Shown: positions 33,821 through 44,089 of the stretch, piece after piece
Numbering within the stretch: the stretch's first letter is position 1
Layout of the letters: each line of letters begins with the position of its first letter
Assembly: GCA_964515405.1 (NCBI GenBank)
Contig: CAZERD010000002.1
Location: 1 to 64,000, forward strand
Source of the DNA: CAZERD01 sp964515405
Lineage (GTDB): Bacteria > Campylobacterota_A > Desulfurellia > Desulfurellales > CAZERD01
Direction: 5' to 3'
Length of the DNA: 64,000 nt
Notes under the pieces: generated by a model
Databases searched by the model: none
What the model was told of the DNA's origin: nothing
Seen by the model: only the letters and a program-made list of their open reading frames with translations
Translations under genes and position numbers: made by a program

Positions 33821-35196
33821 TGAAATACATTAGCACAAGAGGAGGAATCACACCTATACCCTTTAAAAAAGCTGTAATGATGGGGCTAGCCAGCGATGGA
33901 GGACTCATAGTGCCAGAGTCCATTCCATATCTCAATCCCAAAAATTTCAGAAGAGGAATAAGCTATACAGAACTTGCCGTTGAGATACTCAAACTTTTTA
34001 TTGATGATATACCCGAGTACGACATAGCTAACATGATACAACGCAGCTACTCAACGTTTGATACACCTGATGTAGCACCACTGGTGAGAAAAAACGGTAT
34101 TTTTTTACTGGAACTGTTCCACGGACCTACACTTGCTTTCAAAGACATAGCGCTCCAGTTCCTTGGCAATCTCTTTGAATATATATTGAGTGAAACAGGC
34201 GAGAATCTAAATGTACTTGGAGCAACCAGTGGAGATACCGGGAGTGCCGCAATCCATGGTCTCAGGGGAAGAAAGGGAATAAACATATTCATACTACACC
34301 CCCACGGCGGCGTAAGCAGCATCCAAGAACTGCAAATGACCACTGTAACGGATCCAAACGTGTTTAATATAGCTATAAAAGGAACATTTGACGATTGCCA
34401 AAAAATAATCAAAGAAATCTTTTCAGACGTTGGGTTCAAAGAGAAATATAAATTGGGTTCTGTGAATTCCATAAACTTCGCAAGAATCCTGGCCCAAATA
34501 GTGTATTACTTCTATGGATACATCCAAAGCAATAAGTCAGAGGTAGCTTTTAGTGTTCCTACAGGGAACTTCGGCGACATATTCGCCGGATATCTAGCCA
34601 AAAGAATGGGGCTTCCTATACAAAAACTGATACTAGCAACCAATAAAAACGACATACTCACCAGATTTGTTAGGCAAGGAGATTACAGTATCAGGGGTGT
34701 CGTAAGAACACTTGCACCCTCAATGGACATACAGATAGCAAGCAACCTTGAAAGATACGTCTACTACCTCTACAATTGCAATAGTACACTCACGAAAAAC
34801 ACCTTTGAAGCATTCCTGAAAACGGGTAAGACCCAGTTCAACAAAGACATATTGAAAAAAATCCAGGAGGATTTCATCTCATTCAGCGCTTCTGAGGAAG
34901 ACATACTGTCAACCATAAGAAAATTCTACAAAAACACAGGATGCATGATCGACCCCCATACCGCCTGTGGGGTGAACGCTGCCAACCTTTCCGGCTTACA
35001 GGAGCCTATATGCCTTGCCACAGCTCATCCAGCCAAGTTCCCCGAAGCAGTCAAAGCAGCTACAGGGATTTACCCAAGAGAACCAGAAAGTATAAAAAAC
35101 TTGAAGAATAGAGAAAAACGATTTATACTAATGCCCAGCAGCACCAAGAAAGTAAAAGACTTTATAGTAGCAAATCTCTCCCAAAGCAAGGCATAA
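33820..35196 (+). CDS. thrC: threonine synthase
   Basis: PLP enzyme converting O-phosphohomoserine to threonine (458 residues). PLP lysine in HGPTLAFKDIALQF, GATSGDTGSAAIHGL for phosphate binding, and FSVPTGNFGDIFAGY. The length matches the longer E. coli/Pseudomonas-type enzyme. The ATG overlaps the preceding stop by one base (TAATG). Confidence 0.97.
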   Translation: MKYISTRGGITPIPFKKAVMMGLASDGGLIVPESIPYLNPKNFRRGISYTELAVEILKLFIDDIPEYDIANMIQRSYSTFDTPDVAPLVRKNGIFLLELFHGPTLAFKDIALQFLGNLFEYILSETGENLNVLGATSGDTGSAAIHGLRGRKGINIFILHPHGGVSSIQELQMTTVTDPNVFNIAIKGTFDDCQKIIKEIFSDVGFKEKYKLGSVNSINFARILAQIVYYFYGYIQSNKSEVAFSVPTGNFGDIFAGYLAKRMGLPIQKLILATNKNDILTRFVRQGDYSIRGVVRTLAPSMDIQIASNLERYVYYLYNCNSTLTKNTFEAFLKTGKTQFNKDILKKIQEDFISFSASEEDILSTIRKFYKNTGCMIDPHTACGVNAANLSGLQEPICLATAHPAKFPEAVKAATGIYPREPESIKNLKNREKRFILMPSSTKKVKDFIVANLSQSKA

Positions 35197-35207
35197 TAGC
35201 CTTACTC

Positions 35208-35236
35208 TTTACAAAAGTGGGGTTTTGATATATAAT
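35208..35236 (+). promoter_or_regulatory. rpsO-pnp promoter
   Basis: TTTACA (35208-35213), exactly 17 bases, perfect TATAAT (35231-35236), 33 bases before the rpsO ATG. Confidence 0.75.
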
Positions 35237-35269
35237 CACTTGGGTAAAAAACTAAAGGAGAGTAGGGAA

Positions 35270-35539
35270 ATGGGTTTAGACAAGGAGAGAAAAAAAGAGA
35301 TAATTAAAATGTTCGGAGCCAATGAAAACGATACCGGTTCCCCCGCCGTCCAGATTGCCCTCCTGACAGAGAGGATAAAGTATCTAACCGAGCATTTTAA
35401 AAAGAATCCCAAAGACTTTCACTCAAGGGTGGGTCTTCTAAAGATAGTCGGCAAGAGAAGAAGGTTAATGAGATATTTGAAGAACACAGACTTCAACACC
35501 TACAAAAAGGTTGTAGAACGACTGGGCTTGAAGGGCTGA
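35270..35539 (+). CDS. rpsO: 30S ribosomal protein S15
   Basis: 89 residues, the standard S15 length. TGSPAVQIALLTERI and HSRVGLLKIVGKRRRLMRYL are the rRNA-binding core. The ATG at 35270 is chosen over an upstream frame extension that runs over the promoter. Followed after seven bases by pnp, the conserved rpsO-pnp operon. Confidence 0.98.
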   Translation: MGLDKERKKEIIKMFGANENDTGSPAVQIALLTERIKYLTEHFKKNPKDFHSRVGLLKIVGKRRRLMRYLKNTDFNTYKKVVERLGLKG

Positions 35540-35546
35540 CGGGAGC

Positions 35547-37631
35547 ATGTTTGAATATGTAGAGACAACAATAGAGGGCAAACGGTTTAAACTGGAAACA
35601 GGTAAATATGCGAAGCAAGCTGATGGCTCCTGTCTTATAAGATATGGGGACACGGTTCTTTTAGCCACGGTGGTATCATCTAAAGAGGAACCAGAGGAAT
35701 TTCTTGACTTCTTTCCATTAACGGTCAACTATCAGGAAAAATTCTACGCAGTTGGTAAAATTCCAGGAGGATTCATCAAGAGGGAAGGCAAACCCTCTGT
35801 TGAGGAAACGCTAATTTCAAGACTAATAGATAGATCTATAAGACCTTTATTCCCCAAGGACTACAAACAAGAAACCCAGGTTATAGTCACAACGCTCAGC
35901 TCGGATCAACAAAGCGACCCTGCTGTCTTGGGAATTACAGCAGCTTCATGTGCACTGATGCTTTCAGATATCCCCTTTTCAGGACCCATCGCGGGAATAA
36001 GAGTCGGCAAGATAAATGGCAAACTCAAAGGGTTCATACCAACAAACTTCATAGAAGAGTCTACTCTGAACCTCATAATAGCAGGAGGTTGGGATACTAT
36101 AAATATGATAGAGTCAGGGTCAAAAATGGTCTCCGAGGACGAAATGGTGGAAGCCATTATGTTTGGTAAAGAAAAATTAAAAGAAGTACTATCTCTTGAG
36201 GAAGAACTCGTCGAGAAGGCCGGTAAACCTAAGAGAGAGTATATACCCTTTGATGTTTCCGATGAGCTTATCAACAGAATAGACAGCATGGTGGCCTTAA
36301 AACTCAAAGAAGCTCTCTCTATAGTAGAAAAACAGAAGAGAAACTCAAAAATAGACGAGATAAGAAAAAGTGTGATCGACAGGGTAAAAGAGGAGTACGA
36401 GGACCCAAACATAGAACTCAAAGCAAAATTAGCCTTTGAGGACGTACTCAAAGAGTTAGTGAGACTGAAGATAATCTCTGAGGGCAAAAGAATTGACGGC
36501 AGGGATCTAGATGATATAAGACCTATTGTATGCGAAGTAGGAATACTCCCAAGGACTCATGGTTCAAGCACATTCACAAGAGGAGAAACACAGGCGCTGG
36601 TTGCCACAACACTTGGATCAAAAGATGATATGCAAATGATAGATGACATAGAGGGAGAAAGGTATGAGAGATTCATGCTACACTACAACTTCCCACCGTT
36701 CTCAACAGGCGAAATAAAGCGTCTCGGGGCCCCTGGGAGAAGGGAAATAGGGCATGGCGCTTTGGCCAAAAGAGCCCTTGAACCCGTAATACCATCCGAA
36801 GAAGAATTCCCCTATGCGATAAGGGTAGTTTCTGATATACTTGAATCCAACGGCTCTAGTTCAATGGCAACGGTATGCGGAGCTACGTTATCACTTATGG
36901 ATGCCGGAGTACCCATAAAGGCACCTGTAAGTGGAGTAGCCATGGGGCTAATAAGCGCTGAAAACGAGTATTTCATACTAACAGACATACTGGGTGATGA
37001 GGACCACTATGGAGATATGGATTTCAAAGTAGCCGGCACAAAGGAAGGCATAACTGCTCTTCAAATGGATATAAAGATAACTGGGGTAACCGCCGAAATG
37101 CTGAAGGTTGCACTGGACAAAGCAAAGAAAGCAAGAATGTTTATACTGAACAAAATGCTCGAAACTATCCCAGAACCCAGAAGGGAACTCTCAAAGTACG
37201 CACCCAAGATAGCCCAACTCCAAATAAATCCCGATAAGATAAAAGACCTAATAGGACCGAACGGAAAGACAATCAAAGCTCTAATAGAACAGACAGGAGT
37301 AAAAATAGACATTTCCCCCGACGGCAAGGTCACAGTGTACGGAGGTATGGGGTCCGATATGGACAAGGCAGTGGAGATAATAAAGGACTTAACCACAGTG
37401 ATAGAAGAAAATGGCATATATGAGGGCGTCGTATCAAGAATAGAAAGTTACGGTGCCTTTGTAAAACTTACAAGCAATCAGGAAGGACTTCTTCACATAT
37501 CCCAGATATCAAATGAGAGAATACGCTCCGTCTCCGACGTACTCAAAGTGGGAGATAAGATAAAAGTTAAGGTTGCCAATATAGATAAGTTCGGACGAAT
37601 CTCCCTGAGTAGAAAATCCTTAAAGGACTGA
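35547..37631 (+). CDS. pnp: polyribonucleotide nucleotidyltransferase (PNPase)
   Basis: 3'-5' phosphorolytic exoribonuclease (694 residues). Two RNase PH domains (about 1-220 and 315-540), with ETQALVATTLGS and GDMDFKVAGTKEGITALQMD in the second; a KH domain (about 555-610, IGPNGKTIKALIEQTG) and an S1 domain (about 620-694, GAFVKL, GLLHISQIS). Complete and of usual length. Confidence 0.98.
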   Translation: MFEYVETTIEGKRFKLETGKYAKQADGSCLIRYGDTVLLATVVSSKEEPEEFLDFFPLTVNYQEKFYAVGKIPGGFIKREGKPSVEETLISRLIDRSIRPLFPKDYKQETQVIVTTLSSDQQSDPAVLGITAASCALMLSDIPFSGPIAGIRVGKINGKLKGFIPTNFIEESTLNLIIAGGWDTINMIESGSKMVSEDEMVEAIMFGKEKLKEVLSLEEELVEKAGKPKREYIPFDVSDELINRIDSMVALKLKEALSIVEKQKRNSKIDEIRKSVIDRVKEEYEDPNIELKAKLAFEDVLKELVRLKIISEGKRIDGRDLDDIRPIVCEVGILPRTHGSSTFTRGETQALVATTLGSKDDMQMIDDIEGERYERFMLHYNFPPFSTGEIKRLGAPGRREIGHGALAKRALEPVIPSEEEFPYAIRVVSDILESNGSSSMATVCGATLSLMDAGVPIKAPVSGVAMGLISAENEYFILTDILGDEDHYGDMDFKVAGTKEGITALQMDIKITGVTAEMLKVALDKAKKARMFILNKMLETIPEPRRELSKYAPKIAQLQINPDKIKDLIGPNGKTIKALIEQTGVKIDISPDGKVTVYGGMGSDMDKAVEIIKDLTTVIEENGIYEGVVSRIESYGAFVKLTSNQEGLLHISQISNERIRSVSDVLKVGDKIKVKVANIDKFGRISLSRKSLKD

Positions 37632-37636
37632 GATAC

Positions 37637-38833
37637 ATGAAAATAGAAATCATAAACAGGGACACTAAGAGTGTCAGCGTGGGAATCTTTGTGCCGGTGG
37701 GTAGCGCCCACGAAAGGGACGAAGAACGGGGAATAGCTCATTTCATAGAACACATGCTCTTCAAGGGAACAACAAAAAGAACCTACAGGGATATAGCTGT
37801 TGAGATGGACAGACTAGGAGGCATGATCAATGCGTTCACGGGTCGTGAATTTACATGTTTTTTTATAAAGGTATTGAGAGACTACCTGAACGAAGCCTTT
37901 GAAATACTCACTGACTTACTAAGCCACCCTCTCATAGACGAAACGGAGCTTGAAAAGGAAAAAGGGGTCATACTTGAAGAAATAAACATGAGCGAAGATA
38001 CACCCGATGAACATGTGTTTGATGTGTTCATGAAAAATGCAATAACCACAGAATTGAGACATCCCATATTAGGTAAAAGAAAACTCATAGAAACATATAA
38101 AAGAGATGATCTTCTAAGGTTCATGGGCAGATATTACAAACCTGATAATTTTATCCTTGCAGCAGTAGGGGGGATAGCAAAAACCTTCAACTTCAGCATA
38201 AATGGAAACTTCACGTTCAAAGACTACTTTGAACCCGCAGAGATTTCCAAAGCATCCTTTGGTTTCAAAAGAGGAATAGACACGGTTAAAAGAGAACTCA
38301 ACGCCACCAACATCGTCATAGGAACACCCACAGTGGGAAGAAACGACGATAGAAAATATAGTGCCATATTACTAAACGACATACTGGGCGGAACCATGAG
38401 TTCTCGACTATTCCAGAAACTGAGGGAAGAAATGTCTTTATGTTATTACATCTCTTCATCACTGAATCTCTATGAGAACGGGGGACTTTTAACCATAAGC
38501 TCAGCCACATCAAACGAAACAGCCCCAAAACTCATATCTGCCATTAGGGATGAGTTTGAACTACTGAAGAAAAACTATATATCCGAAACCGAGCTTGAGA
38601 ACGCAAAAACCCACTACAAGGGCTCCTATGCATTGTCAGTGGAAAACAATCATGCCCTCATGATGAAACTTGGGACAGACAACATAGTCTATGGAAGGTA
38701 CATAGAAGAAGATTACATTTTTGACAGGATAGATAGAGTAACAATGGATGAAGTCGTGGAAATCATCGACACGATAGATCTAAACAACTTCCACCTTACG
38801 GCCTTAGGGAATATCAACACAGTGGAGTGGTAA
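37637..38833 (+). CDS. M16-family zinc metallopeptidase
   Basis: A 398-residue insulinase/processing-peptidase homologue. The inverted zinc motif HxxEH is in AHFIEHMLFKGT, and the downstream Glu of the zinc site is in EKEKGVILEEI. The C-terminal half includes LGGTMSSRLFQKLREEM. No signal peptide. It lies after pnp in many bacteria (the ymxG position). Starts five bases after pnp. Confidence 0.94.
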   Translation: MKIEIINRDTKSVSVGIFVPVGSAHERDEERGIAHFIEHMLFKGTTKRTYRDIAVEMDRLGGMINAFTGREFTCFFIKVLRDYLNEAFEILTDLLSHPLIDETELEKEKGVILEEINMSEDTPDEHVFDVFMKNAITTELRHPILGKRKLIETYKRDDLLRFMGRYYKPDNFILAAVGGIAKTFNFSINGNFTFKDYFEPAEISKASFGFKRGIDTVKRELNATNIVIGTPTVGRNDDRKYSAILLNDILGGTMSSRLFQKLREEMSLCYYISSSLNLYENGGLLTISSATSNETAPKLISAIRDEFELLKKNYISETELENAKTHYKGSYALSVENNHALMMKLGTDNIVYGRYIEEDYIFDRIDRVTMDEVVEIIDTIDLNNFHLTALGNINTVEW

Positions 38834-39963
38834 TGTTCAAAAAACTCCTAATGACGCCAGGTCCTACGCCAATACCAGAAAGCGTGCTACTCAACATGGC
38901 AAAACCCATAATACACCACCGCACGGATGAATTCAAAACTCTCATGAACTCAGCCAAAACAAGGCTTCAAAAACTGTTCCAGACAACCAATGAGATCGTA
39001 ATATTCTCTTCCAGTGGCACAGGAGCCATGGAGGCAGCCGTGGTTAACCTTGTTTCTCCTGGAGAGAAAACCGCAGTGGTAAGCGCTGGAAAGTTTGGAG
39101 AAAGGTGGGTCCAATTAAACTCCACCTTTGGGGCCAGACCCGTAGTAATAAAAAAGGACTACGGCGACTTTGTAACACCAGAAGAGATAGATGCTGTGCT
39201 AAAAAAGCATCCCAATATAAGCTGTCTTTTCATGCAGGCATGTGAGACATCAACAGGGGTATTCCATCCCATAGATGAGATAGGTCTTCTCTTGAAGAAT
39301 AAATTCCCCGAAGTGGTGTTTGTCGTTGACGGAATAACCGCAATAGGTGCAATAGACGTAAAAACAGACCTATGGGGGATAGACATCATGATAACTGGAT
39401 CACAAAAGGCACTGATGCTTCCACCAGGTCTCGGGATCATAAGTATAAGTGAAAAAGCAAAAAACAAAATGCTAAAAAATAGTACTCCACGTTATTACTT
39501 TGACATAAAGAAAGAAATAGAGGCGGGATATGGCAACTTTACTCCCCCTGTAACACTTATCGTGGCCCTTAATGAATCGCTAAAAATAATACTGGATAAA
39601 GTAACACTCAAAGGTACATTCGAGCGCCATAGACTGTTGGCTAAAGCCACAAGGGAGGCCATAATGGCAATGAACCTTAGACTCTTCGCGAAAAGACCCT
39701 CGGACTCACTCACAGCCGTCATATCACCAGAAGGCGTAAACTCCGGCAAAATAATAGAGAAAATGAAAAACATGGGAGTTGAAATAGCCAACGGACAAGG
39801 CCCTTTGAAGGACAAAATTTTTAGAATAGCGCACATGGGGTATTTTGACAAGCAGGATATCCTAACATGCATCACTTCACTTGAGATGAGCCTAAAGAAA
39901 CTGCGTATAGAACATCCATTTGGTGAAGGAGTAATAAGAGCCATGGAGGTTCTAAGTGAGTAG
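38833..39963 (+). CDS. class V aminotransferase (alanine-glyoxylate / serine-type)
   Basis: Fold-type I PLP enzyme of 376 residues. MTPGPTPIPESVLLNM at the N terminus and SSSGTGAMEAAV are typical; PLP lysine in TGSQKALMLPPGL; VVDGITAIGAIDV upstream. Homologues are alanine-glyoxylate, serine-glyoxylate or serine-pyruvate transaminases and a soluble hydrogenase subunit. The ATG overlaps the preceding stop (TAATG) with GGAG upstream; an in-frame GTG two codons earlier is less likely. Confidence 0.92.
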   Translation: MFKKLLMTPGPTPIPESVLLNMAKPIIHHRTDEFKTLMNSAKTRLQKLFQTTNEIVIFSSSGTGAMEAAVVNLVSPGEKTAVVSAGKFGERWVQLNSTFGARPVVIKKDYGDFVTPEEIDAVLKKHPNISCLFMQACETSTGVFHPIDEIGLLLKNKFPEVVFVVDGITAIGAIDVKTDLWGIDIMITGSQKALMLPPGLGIISISEKAKNKMLKNSTPRYYFDIKKEIEAGYGNFTPPVTLIVALNESLKIILDKVTLKGTFERHRLLAKATREAIMAMNLRLFAKRPSDSLTAVISPEGVNSGKIIEKMKNMGVEIANGQGPLKDKIFRIAHMGYFDKQDILTCITSLEMSLKKLRIEHPFGEGVIRAMEVLSE

Positions 39964-40888
39964 ACTTCCGTCTGGAGTTGTCCAGTTCTTTGAACCGCTA
40001 TCTTCCAAAAGAAGAGAAATAGAAAACGTACTCATAGCTTTCTTTAAAAGCAAAGGCTACAAAGAAATTATAACTCCATCTTTCTCCTACGAAACCGAGA
40101 TATCCGAAGGCCTATTCGAACCACTAAAATCCCGTCTGTTCAAATTCATAGACAGCACAACATCAGAAACCCTCATACTGAGAGCAGATATCACTATGCA
40201 AGTAATGCAGGCCGTACTCATGGGAGACCTGGAAATGCCCGTAAGGGTATGCTACGCTGACAACGTCTACAGAGATATAAAAGAAGAGTCACCTATGGCA
40301 ATGAGAGAATTCAAACAGGCAGGAATCGAAGTTATAGGCATACCTGATATCTCTGGTGACATTGAGGTACTACAATTACTATTGGAAGGCTGTAGCCTCA
40401 TAGGCATCAAAGAAATGATAATAAGAATTTCAGATACCCAGATAATTGAAGAACTCCTCAAAAAGTATAACCTGAACAACAACAGGCAGGTAAAACAGGT
40501 GATGGAAAAGAAAAATATAGACCTGCTCTCTAAAATGGAAGGAGTACCTTTAGGATTTATTGAAGAAATCAAAAAACTCATAGAATTAAGCGGCTATATA
40601 GAGAACGAACCCCGCGAACTTGCTAAAATATCCCCAGCCTTGCTTGAAGTGTGTAAAGTGATCCATAGACAACACCCCCAGACAGGAGTCTTTATTGATC
40701 TCTTCTATACTGAATACCCAACATATCACCGTGGGGTCACTTTCGGCGTATTCTCCAAGGAAGAGGAAATAGCAATAGGGGGCAGATATGGCAAGATAAC
40801 AGAGTCCTTTGGCAGATATATTCCGGCCACAGGGTTTGCTATAAACATAGACAAGTTGGTATACTTTACAAACGAGAGGGTTCTATGA
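39956..40888 (+). CDS. hisZ: ATP phosphoribosyltransferase regulatory subunit HisZ
   Basis: Histidyl-tRNA-synthetase-like protein of 310 residues without the anticodon domain, serving as regulatory subunit of short-form HisG. FFEPLSSKRREIENVL, LRADITMQVMQAV, REFKQAGIEVIG and the late GGRYGKITESFG follow the HisRS catalytic core. Short length and the adjacent purA (the hisZ-purA order seen in other lineages) favour HisZ over a true synthetase. GTG start at 39956 lies in the end of the preceding gene. Confidence 0.88.
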   Translation: MSRLPSGVVQFFEPLSSKRREIENVLIAFFKSKGYKEIITPSFSYETEISEGLFEPLKSRLFKFIDSTTSETLILRADITMQVMQAVLMGDLEMPVRVCYADNVYRDIKEESPMAMREFKQAGIEVIGIPDISGDIEVLQLLLEGCSLIGIKEMIIRISDTQIIEELLKKYNLNNNRQVKQVMEKKNIDLLSKMEGVPLGFIEEIKKLIELSGYIENEPRELAKISPALLEVCKVIHRQHPQTGVFIDLFYTEYPTYHRGVTFGVFSKEEEIAIGGRYGKITESFGRYIPATGFAINIDKLVYFTNERVL

Positions 40889-42147
40889 ACAGATTGGTTC
40901 TCGGTGCCCAGTGGGGAGATGAGGGCAAAGGTAAAATAGTTGATATTTTGGCGAGGGACGCTGACATAGTGGTCAGATACTCAGGAGGTGCGAATGCAGG
41001 ACACACCATATGTGTTGGAGACAAAACATATATTATGCACCTGCTCCCAAGTGGCATCCTTCACGAAGACAAGATCGCAGTCATAGCGAATGGTGTGGTT
41101 GTAGACCCCAAAACACTGATAGAGGAAATAGAGATACTGAAACAACTGGGTGTTAACAACATAGAAAACAGACTGATAGTTTCTGAGAGATGCCACGTGG
41201 TTATGCCTTACCACAAGATACTTGATCAAAAACATCAAAGAGGGCAAAGAATAGGCACAACAGGTAGAGGAATAGGACCAGCTTATGCGGACAAATACTC
41301 CCGAAGAGGAATAAGACTTATTGATCTGTTGAACAGGGACGTATTCCACAGAAAGCTTAAAGAAACAGCCGAGGATCTAAAGCCCGTATTTGACTTCTAC
41401 AATCTTGGCGATATTAACGTGGATGCCATATTTGAGGAATACATGTCATATACCAACTCCATGAGAGAATATGTAAGAGACACGGTAATATTTCTAAACG
41501 AAATGAGCAGGATGGGGAAAAAGCTGTTATTCGAAGGAGCCCAGGGATCGCTTTTGGATATTGACTTTGGGACTTACCCATTCGTCACATCCAGCAACCC
41601 CACCATAGGCGGTGTCTTTTCAGGTACAGGACTCTCCCATAAAAGCATAAACGGTGTCATAGGCATAATGAAAGCCTACTCAACGCGCGTGGGAAATGGA
41701 CCCTTTCCCACAGAATTAAAAAACAGTATAGGTGAAAGCATTAGGGAAAGAGGTAAAGAGTATGGAGCTACAACAGGCAGACCCCGAAGGTGCGGCTGGC
41801 TGGACGCTGTCAGCGTGAGACACTCTATAAGGATAAACGGAATAGACGAGATAGCCATTACAAAGCTGGATGTTCTCAGTGGACTGGAAAATATAAAAGT
41901 ATGCAACGCCTATATTCTCAACGGTAAAAAAATAAGCTATATGCCAGCACTCCTTGAAGATTTCATGAAATGTGAGCCAGTATACGAATCGTTCAGCGGC
42001 TGGAAAGAAGACATAAACGGGTGCAGAAAATTTGAGGAACTGCCTCCAAACGCAAAGAAGTACATAGACGCTTTAGAAAAGCTTTTGGGTATCCCCATTC
42101 CTATCGTCTCTGTGGGACCCAAAAGAGATGAAATAATCATAAGATAG
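40885..42147 (+). CDS. purA: adenylosuccinate synthetase
   Basis: GTP-dependent IMP to adenylosuccinate ligase (420 residues). LGAQWGDEGKGKIVD is the P-loop-like start; GTTGRGIGPAYADK and YGATTGRPRRCGWLD are intact. It overlaps hisZ by four bases (ATGA). Confidence 0.98.
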   Translation: MNRLVLGAQWGDEGKGKIVDILARDADIVVRYSGGANAGHTICVGDKTYIMHLLPSGILHEDKIAVIANGVVVDPKTLIEEIEILKQLGVNNIENRLIVSERCHVVMPYHKILDQKHQRGQRIGTTGRGIGPAYADKYSRRGIRLIDLLNRDVFHRKLKETAEDLKPVFDFYNLGDINVDAIFEEYMSYTNSMREYVRDTVIFLNEMSRMGKKLLFEGAQGSLLDIDFGTYPFVTSSNPTIGGVFSGTGLSHKSINGVIGIMKAYSTRVGNGPFPTELKNSIGESIRERGKEYGATTGRPRRCGWLDAVSVRHSIRINGIDEIAITKLDVLSGLENIKVCNAYILNGKKISYMPALLEDFMKCEPVYESFSGWKEDINGCRKFEELPPNAKKYIDALEKLLGIPIPIVSVGPKRDEIIIR

Positions 42148-42157
42148 GAGGTGAATC

Positions 42158-42493
42158 ATGTGTGTGTTCTGTGATATAGTCAAGGGTAGGTTACCGGCCG
42201 ACAAGGTTTACGAGGATGAAAAATATCTTGCCTTCAAGGATATAAACCCCAAAGCGCCTGTACACATACTTGTCATACCCAAAGAACACATAGAGTTTCT
42301 TTCTAATATAAATGATTCCAACAAACACATAATGGGAGATCTCACAGTCATAGCGAACAAGGTCGCAAAAGAGCTGGGCATAGACAAAACAGGCTACAGA
42401 ATTGTAATAAACAACGGCAGGGATGCAGGGCAAGAGGTTTTCCATCTCCACCTCCACCTTCTTGGGGGTAAACCTATGTTGTTCGCAACATGA
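42158..42493 (+). CDS. HIT-family nucleotide-binding protein
   Basis: A 111-residue histidine-triad hydrolase of the Hint type. CVFCDIVKGRLPADKVYEDE opens it, and the catalytic triad is in QEVFHLHLHLLGG. Hint proteins cleave AMP-lysine or aminoacyl-AMP phosphoramidates. GGAGG is six bases before the ATG; the end overlaps aroQ. Confidence 0.95.
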   Translation: MCVFCDIVKGRLPADKVYEDEKYLAFKDINPKAPVHILVIPKEHIEFLSNINDSNKHIMGDLTVIANKVAKELGIDKTGYRIVINNGRDAGQEVFHLHLHLLGGKPMLFAT

Positions 42494-42936
42494 AAATCCT
42501 CGTAGTCAACGGCCCAAATCTCAACATGCTTGGCATCAGGGAACCAACCATATACAGTAGTCTTTCACTGGAAACCATAAACGCACACCTTTCAAAGAAA
42601 GCCCAGGCTTTAGGCGTTGAAATTGATTTCTTTCAATCAAACTCCGAAGGCGAAATGGTAAACTGCATACAAAACACGCATGGAAAGGTAGATGGTATAA
42701 TAATCAACGCCGGTGCATATACACACACAAGCATAGCACTAAGGGACGCCCTGCTTGCCACAGGTATTCCCTTCATTGAGGTTCACATATCTAATACCTT
42801 TAAGCGGGAAAGCTTCAGACACCATTCTTACCTTTCCGATATAGCTGCCGGAGTGGTGCTCGGTTTTGGCCCATTTGGGTATGAGCTTGCCTTAGAGGGA
42901 TTAGTGCACCACTTGAACACCAAACATGAGCTATGA
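42490..42936 (+). CDS. aroQ: 3-dehydroquinate dehydratase, type II
   Basis: Shikimate-pathway enzyme, 148 residues. VNGPNLNMLGIREPTIY carries the catalytic tyrosine, INAGAYTHTSIALRDAL the substrate loop, and EVHISN the His. ATGA overlap with the HIT gene. Confidence 0.96.
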   Translation: MKILVVNGPNLNMLGIREPTIYSSLSLETINAHLSKKAQALGVEIDFFQSNSEGEMVNCIQNTHGKVDGIIINAGAYTHTSIALRDALLATGIPFIEVHISNTFKRESFRHHSYLSDIAAGVVLGFGPFGYELALEGLVHHLNTKHEL

Positions 42937-44086
42937 GTCAGAGGCTACAAATGCAACCCTGATTGGTTTCGTAGCAGATTTATTCCTATCTATACTTAAG
43001 ACAACCTTTGGAGTACTATTCTATAGCACTGCCCTTATAGCCGATGGAATACACTCTATAAGCGACGTCATAAGCGATGCGATGGTTATTGCAGGAGTCA
43101 GGATAGCATCAAAGCCCCGCAGCGAAAAATATCCATACGGATTAGGCAAAGTAGAAGCCGTCATCTCATTCCTACTCTCCATCGTACTCGTAGCAGTAGC
43201 AATAGAACTGGTAATTGAAGCTATCCACAAGATAGAACACCCTGGCACAAAAACTACAGAACCAGTAGCGATAGTAGCAGCCATTATCTCCATATCTGTC
43301 AAGGAATTCTTGTTCCGCTACACCTACAGCATAGGGAAGAAACTCAATTCACCATCAGTCGTAGCCAATGCATTTCACCACAGGAGCGATTCCATCACAT
43401 CCATAGCCGTGCTTATAGGTATAGTATTTGTTATCCTGGGATATCCCGTATTTGACCCCATAGCAAGTATAGTGGTCTCAGGGTTTATACTCTACTTCTC
43501 CTATGAAATCGGCAGGGATTCTATACTAGAACTCATAGATGCAAACGTTGGAGATCCAAAGCTATTTGAACAGCTTAAATCCATTGCTAGCAACGTGGAT
43601 GGAATAAAGAGACTAGAAGACATAAGGATAAGGAAATATGGTCATAGCTACGCAGTGGAGTGCGTCATTGTTGTAGACGCCTCTGTCCCCGTTGAGAGGA
43701 TGATGAGATTAAAGGATGAATTTATGTACATGATAATGGAACGGTTACCAGAAATAGAACTCATAAACATATCTACGGAGGTCGAACACGAAAGGGTAAC
43801 AAGCTACATATACGATGAAGCCCTTACTGCCAAAATAAAAGACATAGTGTATAAATACCCTGAAGTAAAGGCTGTTCACAGTGTAAAAATAGAAAAATAT
43901 AGGGACAAAATATTCCTATCGTTAGACCTTGAAATGGATGGTACCCTCACGGTTAGGGAATCACACGATATAGGTGAAACTATAAGAGAAGAGCTAATGA
44001 GAGAATTGAGGTTTGACATGGTAAGATTTCATATAGATCCATACGAGGAGGGCAAAGATGTTAACGGTAGGTTATTTTTAAGATAA
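42926..44086 (+). CDS. cation diffusion facilitator (CDF) metal efflux protein with long cytoplasmic tail
   Basis: A 386-residue metal/proton antiporter. Six helices are visible; metal-site motifs HSISD in helix 2 and HHRSD in helix 5 fit the HxxxD pattern of Zn/Fe/Cd transporters. The cytoplasmic part after about residue 210 is longer than usual: a first dimerisation domain (about 210-290) and a second, similar segment ending REELMRELRFDMVRFHIDP. The ATG lies within the aroQ end. Confidence 0.9.
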   Translation: MSYESEATNATLIGFVADLFLSILKTTFGVLFYSTALIADGIHSISDVISDAMVIAGVRIASKPRSEKYPYGLGKVEAVISFLLSIVLVAVAIELVIEAIHKIEHPGTKTTEPVAIVAAIISISVKEFLFRYTYSIGKKLNSPSVVANAFHHRSDSITSIAVLIGIVFVILGYPVFDPIASIVVSGFILYFSYEIGRDSILELIDANVGDPKLFEQLKSIASNVDGIKRLEDIRIRKYGHSYAVECVIVVDASVPVERMMRLKDEFMYMIMERLPEIELINISTEVEHERVTSYIYDEALTAKIKDIVYKYPEVKAVHSVKIEKYRDKIFLSLDLEMDGTLTVRESHDIGETIREELMRELRFDMVRFHIDPYEEGKDVNGRLFLR

Positions 44087-44089
44087 AAA

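Noticed and set aside
39956..40888. Histidyl-tRNA synthetase
   Set aside because: The chain is only 310 residues with no anticodon-binding domain, and it neighbours purA as hisZ does.
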